From Hyphomicrobiales bacterium (lineage in GTDB: Bacteria > Pseudomonadota > Alphaproteobacteria > Rhizobiales > Rhizobiaceae), in the NCBI GenBank assembly GCA_900470805.1, contig UCCA01000003.1:124001-188000 (forward strand): a stretch of 64,000 bases of DNA, read 5' to 3'. The notes under the pieces are model-generated. The model saw nothing but the letters and a program-made list of their open reading frames with translations. It had not been told where the DNA came from and searched no databases. Made by a program: the position numbers and the translations under genes. Of this stretch, positions 19,298 to 29,401 are shown piece by piece; positions within the stretch are counted from its first letter, which is position 1, and every line of letters starts with the position of its first letter.

Positions 19298-20071
19298 ATG
19301 AGCCTATCCTTTCAGACGCTGTGTTTTCTGGCTTCTCCCGCACCAGAGGCTCTTGCCGCACGGGACGAACTGATTCGTATCTACGGCGATGTGCCAGCTA
19401 GGGAAGCCGATGTCATCGTCGCTCTCGGTGGCGACGGTTTTATGCTGCAGACGCTGCACAGGACGATGAACTCCGGCAGGCTGGTGTACGGGATGAATCG
19501 CGGGTCGGTCGGCTTCCTGATGAATGATTACAGGACGGAAGCGCTGCGGGAACGAATCAATGCGGCGGTGGAGAATACATTCCGTCCCCTGCAGATGACG
19601 ACGATGAACGCCGACGGCACCAGCGATACCGCACTGGCGATCAACGAAGTTTCGCTGTTCCGCCAATCCTACCAGGCGGCCAAGCTCAAGGTGGAGGTGG
19701 ACGGCGTCGTGCGTCTTGAGGAACTGATCTGCGACGGGCTGATGGTGGCGACGCCCGCCGGATCGACGGCCTATAATCTCTCCGCGCATGGGCCTATCCT
19801 GCCACTTGATGCACCGCTGCTGGCGATGACGCCGGTCAGCGCGTTTCGTCCGCGCCGTTGGCGAGGGGCCTTGCTGCCGAACAAGGTCACCGTCGATATC
19901 CACATCCTCGAGGGCGAAAAGCGGCCGGTCAATGCAGTCGCGGACAACTCCGAGGTCAAATCGGTGTTGCATATCCGCATTGCGCAATCCGAGCACATGA
20001 CGGCGCGCATCCTTTCGGATCCCGACCGGTCATGGTCGGACCGGATTCTTGCCGAGCAGTTCGAGGATTAA
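19298..20071 (+). CDS. nadK: NAD kinase
   Basis: NAD kinase makes NADP from NAD and ATP. The 257-residue product has the diagnostic GGDG motif (44-47), NE (116-117) and the glycine-rich CDGLMVATPAGSTAYNLSAHG stretch (about 147-167). Length fits the short alphaproteobacterial form. It marks the return to core chromosome after the polysaccharide/HNH stretch. Confidence 0.95.
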   Translation: MSLSFQTLCFLASPAPEALAARDELIRIYGDVPAREADVIVALGGDGFMLQTLHRTMNSGRLVYGMNRGSVGFLMNDYRTEALRERINAAVENTFRPLQMTTMNADGTSDTALAINEVSLFRQSYQAAKLKVEVDGVVRLEELICDGLMVATPAGSTAYNLSAHGPILPLDAPLLAMTPVSAFRPRRWRGALLPNKVTVDIHILEGEKRPVNAVADNSEVKSVLHIRIAQSEHMTARILSDPDRSWSDRILAEQFED

Positions 20072-20075
20072 AGTA

Positions 20076-20615
20076 ATGAGACGTCGTGGACTGGCTTTGA
20101 CGTCGCTTCTGCTTGGGGGCTGGGCATTGAGCGCACATGCGGCCGAGGCGCCCGATCCGATCCTGCCGGCAGCCATCACCTTCGCGACCAGCACGGGTTA
20201 TTGGGAGGACGACGGCAGTGCGCCTGCGGTCACGCGCGCGCCGGCAGCCACCTCAACACCGTCGCCTCAGGCAAATCCCGGCTCGCCCACAACGACGCGG
20301 CCGTCGGGGCCGCGTCGCGGCTACTACAAGCTTTTCGCCGTGCGCCAGGCAGACCGGACCGCCAAGGTCTATCTCCAGCAGATCGCCCAGACCGACGACG
20401 GGCCGGATATCGTTTCGACAGTGGAAGTGCAGGAGTTGAACGACCTCAATCCCTATGTAACCGACATCCGACCTGAAAATTCAACGGGTCGGCTCAACGA
20501 ACCCGGCCTGTTCGCCATGGTCTATCTGAAGACGGATCCGGACGGCGATGCGGACAGTTGGGCGGTCGCAATCGATGAGTTCGGGGATATCACTGTCGAA
20601 AAATCTGGCCACTGA
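20076..20615 (+). CDS. Secreted hypothetical protein with signal peptide
   Basis: Product of 179 residues. A signal peptide (MRRRGLALTSLLLGGWALSA, cleavage probably after AHA) is followed by a proline/threonine-rich linker (about 45-80) and a small C-terminal domain ending ADSWAVAIDEFGDITVEKSGH-like. Start at ATG 20076, five bases after the nadK stop, suggests an operon with nadK. Family not recognised; probably periplasmic. Confidence 0.7.
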   Translation: MRRRGLALTSLLLGGWALSAHAAEAPDPILPAAITFATSTGYWEDDGSAPAVTRAPAATSTPSPQANPGSPTTTRPSGPRRGYYKLFAVRQADRTAKVYLQQIAQTDDGPDIVSTVEVQELNDLNPYVTDIRPENSTGRLNEPGLFAMVYLKTDPDGDADSWAVAIDEFGDITVEKSGH

Positions 20616-20624
20616 CCGCAGTCA

Positions 20625-20650
20625 AAAAAGGCCCCGAACGGGGCCTTTTT
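20625..20650. terminator. Bidirectional terminator between the secreted-protein gene and prfB
   Basis: AAAAAGGCCCC and GGGGCCTTTTT are perfect inverted repeats around a GAAC loop. A-run and T-run on opposite sides make it work for both converging genes. Confidence 0.92.
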
Positions 20651-20672
20651 CATGTCTTCAGCAGACTAAGAA

Positions 20673-21804
20673 TCAGTCTACGTCGTCGACCATCGCATCG
20701 GGCTTGCCGCTGATGCGATGGGCAAGTGCCGCTTCCATGAAGTCGTTCAGCTCGCCGTCGAGAACATCATCCGGTGCCGTGCTGGTCACGCCGGTGCGCA
20801 GGTCCTTGACCAGCTGATAGGGCTGCAGGACGTAGGAGCGGATCTGGTGGCCCCAGCCGATGTCCGACTTGGAGGCCGCTTCGGCGCTGGCCGCGTCTTC
20901 GCGCTTCTTCAGCTCGGCTTCGTACATACGGGCACGCAGCATGTCCCACGCTTTGGCACGGTTCTTGTGCTGCGAGCGTTCCTGCTGGCACTGAACGACA
21001 ATGCCCGAGGGGATGTGGGTGATACGCACCGCGGAGTCGGTGGTATTGACGTGCTGGCCGCCTGCACCCGACGAACGATAGGTGTCGATACGGCAGTCGC
21101 CTTCGTTGATGTCGATCTGGATCGAGTCGTCGATAACGGGATAGACCCAGATCGACGAGAAGGACGTGTGACGGCGAGCGTTGCTGTCGTAGGGCGAAAT
21201 ACGCACGAGGCGGTGAACACCCGATTCCGTCTTCATCCAGCCATAGGCATTGTGGCCCTTGACGAGGAGCGTCGCGGACTTGATGCCAGCTTCTTCGCCG
21301 TCGTGGACTTCAAGCAATTCCACCTTGTAGCGCTGGCGTTCGGCCCAGCGGGTGTACATGCGCAACAGCATGTTCGCCCAGTCCTGGCTTTCCGTGCCGC
21401 CGGCACCGGAGTGGACTTCGACGTAGGTGTCGTTGCTGTCGGCCTCGCCCGAGAGCATGGCCTCGACCTGCTGGCGCGCAGCCTCGGTCTTCAGCGCCTT
21501 GAGAGCGTCTTCGGCTTCCTTGACGACGCCTTCGTCACCCTCTTCCTCGCCCATCTCGATGAGCTCGATGTTGTCGTTGAGCTGCTGTTCGAAACGCTTG
21601 ACGCCATTGATGCCGTCATCGAGTTGCTGGCGCTCGCGCATCAGCTTCTGCGCTTCGGCCGCGTCGTTCCAGAGGGTCGGGTCCTCTGACTTGTTGTTCA
21701 ACCAGTCCAGTCGTCTTACCGCCTGATCCCAGTCAAAGATGCCTCCTCAGCAGGGTGATAGCCTGCTTGGTTTCATCGACTACGTTCTGGATTTCCGCTC
21801 GCAT
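20673..21804 (-). CDS. prfB: Peptide chain release factor 2, with programmed +1 frameshift
   Basis: RF2 releases peptides at UGA and UAA. Codons 1-23 run from ATG 21804 to CTT at 21738-21736; a TGA follows at 21735-21733. Skipping base 21735 continues with GAC (D) at 21734 for 353 more codons, 376 residues in all, the usual length. The site has AGGAGG just before CATCTTTGAC, the same architecture as the E. coli RF2 autoregulatory frameshift. GGQ is at about 248-250. The codon-recognition tripeptide reads SPY (203-205) where E. coli has SPF. Coding parts are 21804-21736 and 21734-20673. Confidence 0.95.
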
Positions 21805-21904
21805 TTTTCCGCTTCTTTGCGTTGCTTTGAAAGTCGTCCGTCAAATAGTTGTGGCGACCGCGGATGTAAAGAGCCGCGACCGCCACACGTATTTGCGGAT
21901 GGGA

Positions 21905-24352
21905 TTAGTAGAGACCGCCGGCGCCCGACTGGACGGCCTGGTTGGCCTGCGGCGAGGTCTTCAGGATTTCCTCCGGCGCCATGGTGTTGTCCATGCCGAT
22001 GACCGAATAGCTGTCGGCAGGGCCCGTGCCTGGCTTGAAGGCTTCGATGATGGTGTTTGGATCGCCCTGCATTGCGGCCATACCGGTCTTGCGGTCGATC
22101 GGGATAAGGTTCATGCCGGCCGGGATGACGAACTTCGATACCGGCGTGTCCTTGACGGCAGCCTGCATGAATTCGTTGAAGACTGGCGCCGATAGCGAGC
22201 TGCCCGTACCGCCACGGCCGAGAGTAACAGGGGAATCGAAGCCGATATAGAGGCCCGCAACGATATCGGGGGTGAAGCCGACGAACCAAGCATCCTTTTC
22301 ATCGTTGGTCGTACCGGTCTTGCCAGCGACGTCGCGTTCGCCGAGCTGAACCTTGCCGGCGGCTGTGCCGCGCTGGATGACGCCCTGCATCATCGAGGTG
22401 ATCTGGTAGGAGGTCATCGGGTCGAGAACGGTCTCGCGGTTATCGACGACGTTGGGCTCGTCCTGGTTTTGCCAGTCGCTGGCGTTGCAGCTTTCGCAGA
22501 CGCGTTCCTCATGCTTGAAGATCGTCTTGCCGTAACGGTCCTGGATCCGGTCGATCAGCGTCGGCTTGATCTGCTTTCCGCCATTGGCGATGACCGAATA
22601 GGCGGAGACCATGCGCAGCACTGTCGTTTCGCCCGAGCCGAGAGACATGGCGAGTACCGGCATCATCTTGTCGTAGATACCGAAACGTTCCGCATATTCA
22701 GCGACAACGTTCATGCCGAGATCGTTGGCGAGGCGCACGGTCATGCGGTTGCGCGAGTGCTCGATGGCGAAGCGAAGCGTGTTGGCACCACCGCCCTCGC
22801 CCTCGTAGTTATCAGGCGCCCACACTTGGCCGTTACCGGTCTGGATCTCAAGGGGATCGTCGCTGACCACCGAGGCCGGCGTGTAACCATTGTCCATGGC
22901 GGCGGCGTAGACGAAAGGCTTGAAGGACGAACCCGGCTGACGCATCGCTTGGGTCGCACGGTTGAATTCCGACTGGGCGTAAGAGAAGCCGCCGACCATG
23001 GCCAGAACGCGACCGGTCTTCGGATCCATCGCGACGAGACCGCCACCAACTTTCGGGGGCTGGCGAAGACGGTAGGATGTGGAGCTGTCCTCGCCAAGAC
23101 GCTCAACGTAAACAACGTCACCGGCCGAGAGAACGCCCTGCGGTGACCTTGCGGTCTTGCCGCCGGTCGCCGAGCGGTAGGCCCATTGCATGTTCTTGGA
23201 CTGGATCACGCCGCGCTCGCGATCGGCGGGAACCTTGCCGGCACTGTCCTTGACGGGCTGCAAGCCGATGTCGACGCTATCGTCAGCCACGGCAAGCACC
23301 ACTGCAAGTCGCCATTCCGGCACGTCCGTGAGAGCGGGAATTTCGGCCAGCGCCTTGCCCCAGTCAGACGTGGTGTCGATCTGCTTGATCGGGCCATGGA
23401 AGCCACGACGCTCGTCGTAGGTGATCAGGCCGTCCTGCAGCGCCTTGCGCGCGAAAACCTGCAACTGCGGATCGAAGGAGGTGCGAACAGAGAGACCGCC
23501 CTCATATAGCATCTTCTCGCCGTACTGATCGATCAACTGGCGGCGGACGGCTTCGGCGAAGTATCCCGACGCGAAGAGCGACGGACCGCTTGAACGACCT
23601 GTGACGCCGAGCGGCTGCTTCTTGGCTTCGGCACCATCGGACTGGCTGACGTAACCGTTCTCGACCATGCGATCGATCACCCAGTTGCGGCGGGTGACGG
23701 CGGCTTCTGGGTGGCGGAAAGGATGATAGTTGGCCGGGCCCTTCGGCAGAGATGCCAGATAGGCGGCATCGGCGATCGTCAGTTCATTGACCGATTTATT
23801 GAAGTAGGTAAGCGCCGCGCTGGCGATGCCGTAGGAATTCAGACCGAAGAAGATCTCGTTGAGATAAAGCTCGAGGATCTTGTCCTTGCTGTACGCCTGC
23901 TCGATGCGGAAGGAGAGAATGGCCTCCTTGGCCTTGCGCTCCATCGTCTGCTCGCTCGAAAGCAGGAAGTTCTTGGCAACCTGCTGGGTGATCGTCGAGC
24001 CGCCCTGTGTCGGGCCACCGGTTAGATAGGAAACGACCGCACGACCGAAGCCGGTGACGTCGATGCCGGGGTGCTGATAGAAATTCTTGTCTTCCGCGGA
24101 CAGGAAGGCTGCCTTGACGCGATCGGGAACCGCCTGGATCGGCAGGAACAATCGACGCTCCTTGGCGTACTCGGCCATCAGCGCGCCATTGCCGGCATGC
24201 ACACGTGTCGTTACCGGCGGCTCGTAGCTGCTCAGCACCGCATAGTCCGGAAGATCCTTCGTGATCGTCGCCAGATAGACAGCAACGGCGCCTGCTACGC
24301 CCAGGAACAGGACGCAAGCCGCTCCGAAGAAATATCCAAGAAGTCTGATCAT
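21905..24352 (-). CDS. mrcA: Penicillin-binding protein 1A
   Basis: A bifunctional class A PBP of 815 residues with an N-terminal membrane anchor (about 5-27). The glycosyltransferase domain has AEDKNFYQHPG (86-96) and GGSTITQQ (118-125). The transpeptidase domain has SSFK (475-478), SRN (533-535) and KTGT (678-681), so both activities should be intact. It builds periplasmic peptidoglycan. It lies between prfB and the amidase gene, a common rhizobial order. Confidence 0.95.
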   Translation of the reverse strand: MIRLLGYFFGAACVLFLGVAGAVAVYLATITKDLPDYAVLSSYEPPVTTRVHAGNGALMAEYAKERRLFLPIQAVPDRVKAAFLSAEDKNFYQHPGIDVTGFGRAVVSYLTGGPTQGGSTITQQVAKNFLLSSEQTMERKAKEAILSFRIEQAYSKDKILELYLNEIFFGLNSYGIASAALTYFNKSVNELTIADAAYLASLPKGPANYHPFRHPEAAVTRRNWVIDRMVENGYVSQSDGAEAKKQPLGVTGRSSGPSLFASGYFAEAVRRQLIDQYGEKMLYEGGLSVRTSFDPQLQVFARKALQDGLITYDERRGFHGPIKQIDTTSDWGKALAEIPALTDVPEWRLAVVLAVADDSVDIGLQPVKDSAGKVPADRERGVIQSKNMQWAYRSATGGKTARSPQGVLSAGDVVYVERLGEDSSTSYRLRQPPKVGGGLVAMDPKTGRVLAMVGGFSYAQSEFNRATQAMRQPGSSFKPFVYAAAMDNGYTPASVVSDDPLEIQTGNGQVWAPDNYEGEGGGANTLRFAIEHSRNRMTVRLANDLGMNVVAEYAERFGIYDKMMPVLAMSLGSGETTVLRMVSAYSVIANGGKQIKPTLIDRIQDRYGKTIFKHEERVCESCNASDWQNQDEPNVVDNRETVLDPMTSYQITSMMQGVIQRGTAAGKVQLGERDVAGKTGTTNDEKDAWFVGFTPDIVAGLYIGFDSPVTLGRGGTGSSLSAPVFNEFMQAAVKDTPVSKFVIPAGMNLIPIDRKTGMAAMQGDPNTIIEAFKPGTGPADSYSVIGMDNTMAPEEILKTSPQANQAVQSGAGGLY

Positions 24353-24595
24353 ATCTAAGCTACCGGTATCTCATTTTGTCGATCGGCGCGCGCATCACAA
24401 TCGCATGGATCGCGGCATCTTGCACGCTGCGCGAATTACTCCATGCGCGGTGCGGCCACAAGCCAATTCCGATTTGCACATGGAAACATAGAGGTGAGTA
24501 ATGGCTTGAATGTGAGGAAAGTAGGGCTTTTGCCTGTAATTCCACATGCATGCACAGTTAGACCCGGCCGGTGTCACATCTCGGCCACGCCCGTG

Positions 24596-25849
24596 TCAGC
24601 CGCCGTTGGCAACCATGGACGCGTGATAGTGTTTGACCGCCTCGGTCAGGAGCTCGCCCATCTTGGTCCGCCAGCCATCATCCAGAAGCAGCTTCTCGTC
24701 GTCCTTGTTCGAAAGGAAACCAAGCTCGAGCAAGATGGATGGGACATCCGGCGCCTGCAGGACGCGGAAGCCGGCGTGGCGGTGGGGATTGTTGATGGTG
24801 CCAACCTGGTCCTTGAAGGACGAGAGCACGCTTTCGGCCATGGAGATCGAGAAAGCCTGGGTCTCCCGGCGCGTCAGGTCGAGCAGGATATCAGCGACCT
24901 CGGGCGGTTCGGTGGTCGTCGTCTTGCCGGCAATCTGGTCCGAGAGGTTTTCACGATCGGCAAGATCGGCGGCAAGCTTGTCCGACGCCTTGTCCGAGAT
25001 TGTGTAGACGGTGGCGCCGCGAATATCCTTCTGACGCAGCGTATCGGCATGCAGAGAGACGAACAGCGCCGCATGGTTCTGCCGGGCGATCTCGACGCGC
25101 TGCGACAGCGACAGGAACGAATCATCGCTTCTAGTCAAAAACGCCTTGATGCCGGGTTCGCGGTTCAACCGGTCTGCGAGTGTCTTGGCAAATGCCAGAG
25201 TGACGTCCTTCTCCTGCGTCTTGGTATCGACGCCGATCGCACCGGTATCGATACCGCCGTGCCCGGCGTCGACGGCGACGACGAAATCACCGCTGCCGGG
25301 TTTTTCAGGAGACGGGATCGCACTGGTGGTCTGCGCGGACGCCGGCTCGTTCCAAGAATGCGCCTTGACGAGTTCATCGAACGTCGCCTTGTCGGTCATC
25401 TCGGCCTCTAGAACCAGCCGCTGGCCCTTGCCGCCTTCATCGACTTGAACCTTTGCCATGCCGATGCGAACCGGCCTGGTCGCCGTGAGGACGATGCGGG
25501 CACTGTCCTCGTCCATCGTGCCGTAGCGAATGTCCTTGAAGAGGCCCCTCGCCTCCAGATCCTTGGCGGGAAAACCAAAGGCTGTCGCCGGCAGGTCAAC
25601 GACGACGCGTTCGGGATTGGCGATGTAGTGGATGGAAAACGTCGGCGGACGATCGAAATCGATGACGATGCGGGTTCTTGCATCATCGCCGACGATGCGC
25701 GCACCATAGGCAAGCAGGCGCTCTTCACCTGCGGCAATCGCCGTATGCCCCAAGAATGTCGCAGCGACCGCCACCACGGACGCAATCGCAAACAGCCGCG
25801 ACCCGAATATCTTCGTCCGCGATCCGGATTTTACCGCCGCGCCCCGCAT
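24596..25849 (-). CDS. amiC: N-acetylmuramoyl-L-alanine amidase (AmiC type)
   Basis: Product of 417 residues: a signal peptide (hydrophobic run with FAIASVVAVAATFLGHTA), an AMIN domain for envelope localisation (about 40-140) and a zinc amidase_3 domain with DAGHGGIDTGA, EKDVTL, SLHAD and LLELGFLSN supplying the zinc ligands and catalytic glutamate. It cleaves stem peptides from peptidoglycan at cell separation. ATG at 25849 is used; a TTG ten codons earlier (25879) is possible. Divergent from rne. Confidence 0.9.
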   Translation of the reverse strand: MRGAAVKSGSRTKIFGSRLFAIASVVAVAATFLGHTAIAAGEERLLAYGARIVGDDARTRIVIDFDRPPTFSIHYIANPERVVVDLPATAFGFPAKDLEARGLFKDIRYGTMDEDSARIVLTATRPVRIGMAKVQVDEGGKGQRLVLEAEMTDKATFDELVKAHSWNEPASAQTTSAIPSPEKPGSGDFVVAVDAGHGGIDTGAIGVDTKTQEKDVTLAFAKTLADRLNREPGIKAFLTRSDDSFLSLSQRVEIARQNHAALFVSLHADTLRQKDIRGATVYTISDKASDKLAADLADRENLSDQIAGKTTTTEPPEVADILLDLTRRETQAFSISMAESVLSSFKDQVGTINNPHRHAGFRVLQAPDVPSILLELGFLSNKDDEKLLLDDGWRTKMGELLTEAVKHYHASMVANGG

Positions 25850-26491
25850 TCTGCTATACAACCGACTGTCGTGCCCCAATTGTCGTCAACACCTGACTTC
25901 GCGATAAACGCGCTCGCGACGAAGGACAATTGCCATTGTCGCCGCGATGGAATCGCCTTGTCCATCGCTAGTTTTTATGATCGCGCAAATCCATCAATAT
26001 TATGGCACATTTGGCTTTTCCCTTGCTATTGTGACGGAGAAAACATACAAGCATGCTCAGGGTAGAAGCACTGACGGGATAGAGTCGCCGACAAGGCAGC
26101 CAACCGCGTAGGACCTGGCGCCACAACCGGCAATCGTCCGCCGTCTTTCATGCTTCTGCCTGACAATGGATCCTGAATTTTCCGGAGTATGCGGGAACTT
26201 CATCGGTGGATTGCCACCAACCGCTCTTTAAAGAGAGAGCAAACTCATCGGGCCTGAATAAGGTCTTTGTTTTGTCGATCTCGCTTGGTCTTTGATGGTG
26301 TCGCAGCAGGTTTTATCTAAAGTCTACAGACCCCGGGAGAAGAGTTTCCCCGCTGCTGTCTGGCTGCTGCCTTCCACACCGCACCAATCGCGACTTTCAC
26401 TATCCGGCGCTGCAATGACGGACCGCACTCCTTCTGTCTTATCGATGGTGGAGATTGCTGACGTTCGACCGCGCCGAGGAGCTCAGCTTAC
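25850..26491. other. Divergent intergenic region amidase/rne, probable rne leader
   Basis: About 640 bases separate the two divergent starts. The part next to rne is likely a long 5' leader: RNase E mRNAs commonly carry one through which the enzyme controls its own level. A small hairpin GGTGG-ATTG-CCACC (26205-26218) lies in it. GAGGAG about 10 bases before ATG 26492 is the ribosome site. No convincing promoter or coding frame was seen. Confidence 0.5.
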
Positions 26492-29401
26492 ATGGCAGAC
26501 AAAATGCTTATCGACGCGTCTCACGAGGAAGAGACGCGCGTCGTTGTCGTTCGCGGAAATCGCATAGAAGAATTTGACTTCGAGTCGGAACACAAGAAGC
26601 AAATTCGCGGCAACATCTATCTCGCAAAGGTAACGAGGGTCGAGCCCTCGCTGCAGGCCGCTTTCGTCGATTACGGCGGCAACCGGCACGGCTTCCTGGC
26701 CTTCGCAGAAATTCACCCCGACTATTACCAGATCCCGCTTGCCGACCGTCAGGCACTGCTGCGCGCCGAAGCCGAAGAGCATCGCCGCGATGACGACGTC
26801 GAGCATGTCGAAACGGCTCGCATCGATCCCGCGACCCAGGAACAGCCGGACGTTGGCATCGTTGCCAAGGATGAGCCGGCGGCCCCTGTCGAAGCAGCTG
26901 CCGAGGTCGTAGAGACCATCGAAGCTGCAGAGGTTGTCGAAGCCGTCGAGGAAGCACCTGCGAAGAAGGTTGCCAAGCCTCGCCGCAGCCGCAAGAAGGT
27001 CGTTCCGGCCGCTGACGAAGCGACGGCTGAAGCTGACGCCGCGTCGTCGTCCGACGACGAAGGCTCCACCGGTGGCGAAATGGCCGCCATGGTCGAGACC
27101 GATACGATTTCCGAAGACGTCGATGCGCGCCGCCGCGGCGGTGACGATGAAGACGACGACGATCATGATCACGAAGAAGAAGTGATCGAAAACGTCGGCG
27201 CCGAAGATGCAATGGAAGAAGTTCCTGATCGGGTGCAGCGCAAGCCGCGCAAGCAGTACCGCATCCAGGAAGTCATCAAGCGCCGCCAAATCCTGCTGGT
27301 TCAGGTCGCCAAGGAAGAACGTGGAAACAAGGGCGCCGCCCTCACCACGTATCTCTCGCTCGCCGGCCGCTATTCGGTTCTGATGCCGAACACCGCGCGT
27401 GGCGGTGGCATCTCCCGCAAGATCACCAGCCCGCAGGACCGCAAGCGCCTGAAGGAAATCGCCAAGATGCTCGAAGTGCCGCAGGGCATGGGCGTCATCC
27501 TTCGTACCGCTGGTGCCAACCGCACCAAGGTCGAAGTCAAGCGCGACTTCGAATACCTGATGCGCCTTTGGGAAAACGTCCGCACCCTGACACTCGCTTC
27601 GACCGCTCCTTGCCTCGTTTACGAAGAAGGATCGCTGATCAAGCGCTCGATCCGCGACCTTTACAACAAGGACATCAGCGAGATCATCGTGTCCGGCGAA
27701 GAAGGCTATCGTGAAGCGAAAGACTTCATGAAAATGCTGATGCCGAGCCACGCCAAGGTGGTTCAGCCCTACCGTGACATTCATCCCATCTATGCCCGTT
27801 CCGGCATCGAAGCCCAGCTCGACCGCATGCTGCAGCCGCAGGTGACGCTGAAGTCGGGTGGCTACCTGATCATCAACCAGACCGAGGCGCTGGTATCGAT
27901 CGACGTCAACTCCGGTCGCTCGACCCGCGAGCATTCGATCGAAGACACCGCGCTGCAGACGAACCTCGAAGCAGCCGACGAAGTTGCCCGTCAGCTGCGT
28001 CTGCGCGACTTGGCCGGCCTTGTCGTCATCGACTTCATCGACATGGAAGAAAAGCGCAACAACCGCGCCGTCGAGAAGAAGCTGAAGGATTGCCTGAAAA
28101 ACGATCGCGCCCGCATCCAGGTCGGCCGCATCTCGCACTTCGGCCTGCTCGAAATGTCGCGTCAGCGGATCCGTGCATCCGTCCTCGAATCGACCACGCA
28201 GGTCTGCTCGCACTGCGGTGGCACCGGTCACGTTCGGTCTCAGTCCTCCGTCGCCCTGCATGTGCTGCGTGGCATCGAAGAATATCTGCTGAAGAATACG
28301 ACCCACGACATCACGGTTCGCACCACGCCTGAGATCGCGCTCTATATCCTCAACCACAAGCGCCAGACGATCGTCGACTACGAAGCCCGCTTCGGTGTTT
28401 CGATCATCATCGACGCCGATGGTGCCGTCGGTGCGCAGCACTTCGCGATCGATCGTGGCGAGGCTGTCGAGAACCCGGTCAAGATCGAAACGCTGTTCAA
28501 CTTCGCTGCCATTCCTGAAGACGACGACGACGATATCGTCATCGAGTTGGATGAGGACGAAGACGAAGAGCTGGAAGAAAAGCCGGCTGCCGCTGCAGAG
28601 CGCCCCGCCGCCGCTGCCCGCAACGAGGGTGAAGGTGACGGACGCAAGCGCAAGCGTCGCCGTCGTCGTCGCGGCCGCAACGGCAACACCGAACAGCAGG
28701 CTTCCGACGAAGCCGGTTCCGACCAGGCCGGCGACGAAGACGAGGGTGACGACGAAGGCGATGATGCCGACAACGCATCCGCTTCTGCGTCTGAAACATC
28801 GGAAGACCGCACCGATGGTGACGATGCGCAGCGCCGCAAGCGCCGCCGTCGTGGCAAGCGTGGCGGTCGCCGCAATCGCGAGGAAGGTGCCGAAGGCACA
28901 GAGGCCGGCGATGAAGGTACTGATAGCGAAGGCGATGCCAGCGATGTTGCCGCTGTAGCTGAAGCCACTGATGTGGCCGAAGCTGACAGCGCACCTGTCG
29001 CCGTTGCTGTCGAAGCTGCTGCAGAAGAAGCCGTCGAGACCCAGTCCGCCATGGCTGCTGTTGAAACAGCCGCTACTGTGACCGAAGACGTCAAGCCGAA
29101 GCGCGCCCGTCGTAGCCGCAAGGCATCGCCGGTCGAAGAGCCGGTGGTCGAGGCGGAAGCTGCACCGGTCGCGGATGTCGTCCCGGTGGCCGAAGCTCCT
29201 GTTGAAGCCGTGCCGGAAGCCGCCGAGGCCGTTGTTGATCTCGCAGCGCCTGGCGAAGAAGAAGCCAAGCCCGCTCGCGCCAATCGCGGATCGAACATCT
29301 CGTCGTCCGCACCGACCGTCAAGTCGGCCAGCACGGACGCCGCCGATGGAGACGGAAAGCCAAAAAAGGCTGGCTGGTGGCAGCGCCGCGGTTTTTTCTG
29401 A
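26492..29401 (+). CDS. rne: Ribonuclease E
   Basis: RNase E is the main mRNA-decay and rRNA-processing endonuclease. The 969-residue product has an S1 RNA-binding domain (KVTRVEPSLQAAFVDYG at about 48-64) interrupted by an acidic insert (about 95-248), catalytic aspartates in SIDVNSG (D471) and VVIDFIDME (D514), and the zinc-link CSHCGG (C572, C575). The C-terminal third is low-complexity, alternating acidic and arginine-rich blocks (KRKRRRRRRG), a scaffold for degradosome partners. The S1 insert is a feature known for alphaproteobacterial enzymes. Confidence 0.96.
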   Translation: MADKMLIDASHEEETRVVVVRGNRIEEFDFESEHKKQIRGNIYLAKVTRVEPSLQAAFVDYGGNRHGFLAFAEIHPDYYQIPLADRQALLRAEAEEHRRDDDVEHVETARIDPATQEQPDVGIVAKDEPAAPVEAAAEVVETIEAAEVVEAVEEAPAKKVAKPRRSRKKVVPAADEATAEADAASSSDDEGSTGGEMAAMVETDTISEDVDARRRGGDDEDDDDHDHEEEVIENVGAEDAMEEVPDRVQRKPRKQYRIQEVIKRRQILLVQVAKEERGNKGAALTTYLSLAGRYSVLMPNTARGGGISRKITSPQDRKRLKEIAKMLEVPQGMGVILRTAGANRTKVEVKRDFEYLMRLWENVRTLTLASTAPCLVYEEGSLIKRSIRDLYNKDISEIIVSGEEGYREAKDFMKMLMPSHAKVVQPYRDIHPIYARSGIEAQLDRMLQPQVTLKSGGYLIINQTEALVSIDVNSGRSTREHSIEDTALQTNLEAADEVARQLRLRDLAGLVVIDFIDMEEKRNNRAVEKKLKDCLKNDRARIQVGRISHFGLLEMSRQRIRASVLESTTQVCSHCGGTGHVRSQSSVALHVLRGIEEYLLKNTTHDITVRTTPEIALYILNHKRQTIVDYEARFGVSIIIDADGAVGAQHFAIDRGEAVENPVKIETLFNFAAIPEDDDDDIVIELDEDEDEELEEKPAAAAERPAAAARNEGEGDGRKRKRRRRRRGRNGNTEQQASDEAGSDQAGDEDEGDDEGDDADNASASASETSEDRTDGDDAQRRKRRRRGKRGGRRNREEGAEGTEAGDEGTDSEGDASDVAAVAEATDVAEADSAPVAVAVEAAAEEAVETQSAMAAVETAATVTEDVKPKRARRSRKASPVEEPVVEAEAAPVADVVPVAEAPVEAVPEAAEAVVDLAAPGEEEAKPARANRGSNISSSAPTVKSASTDAADGDGKPKKAGWWQRRGFF

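Noticed and set aside
26292..26567. 91-codon frame in the rne leader overlapping the rne start
   Set aside because: No ribosome site, unusual composition, and it runs into rne in another frame; an upstream regulatory ORF is possible but unsupported.
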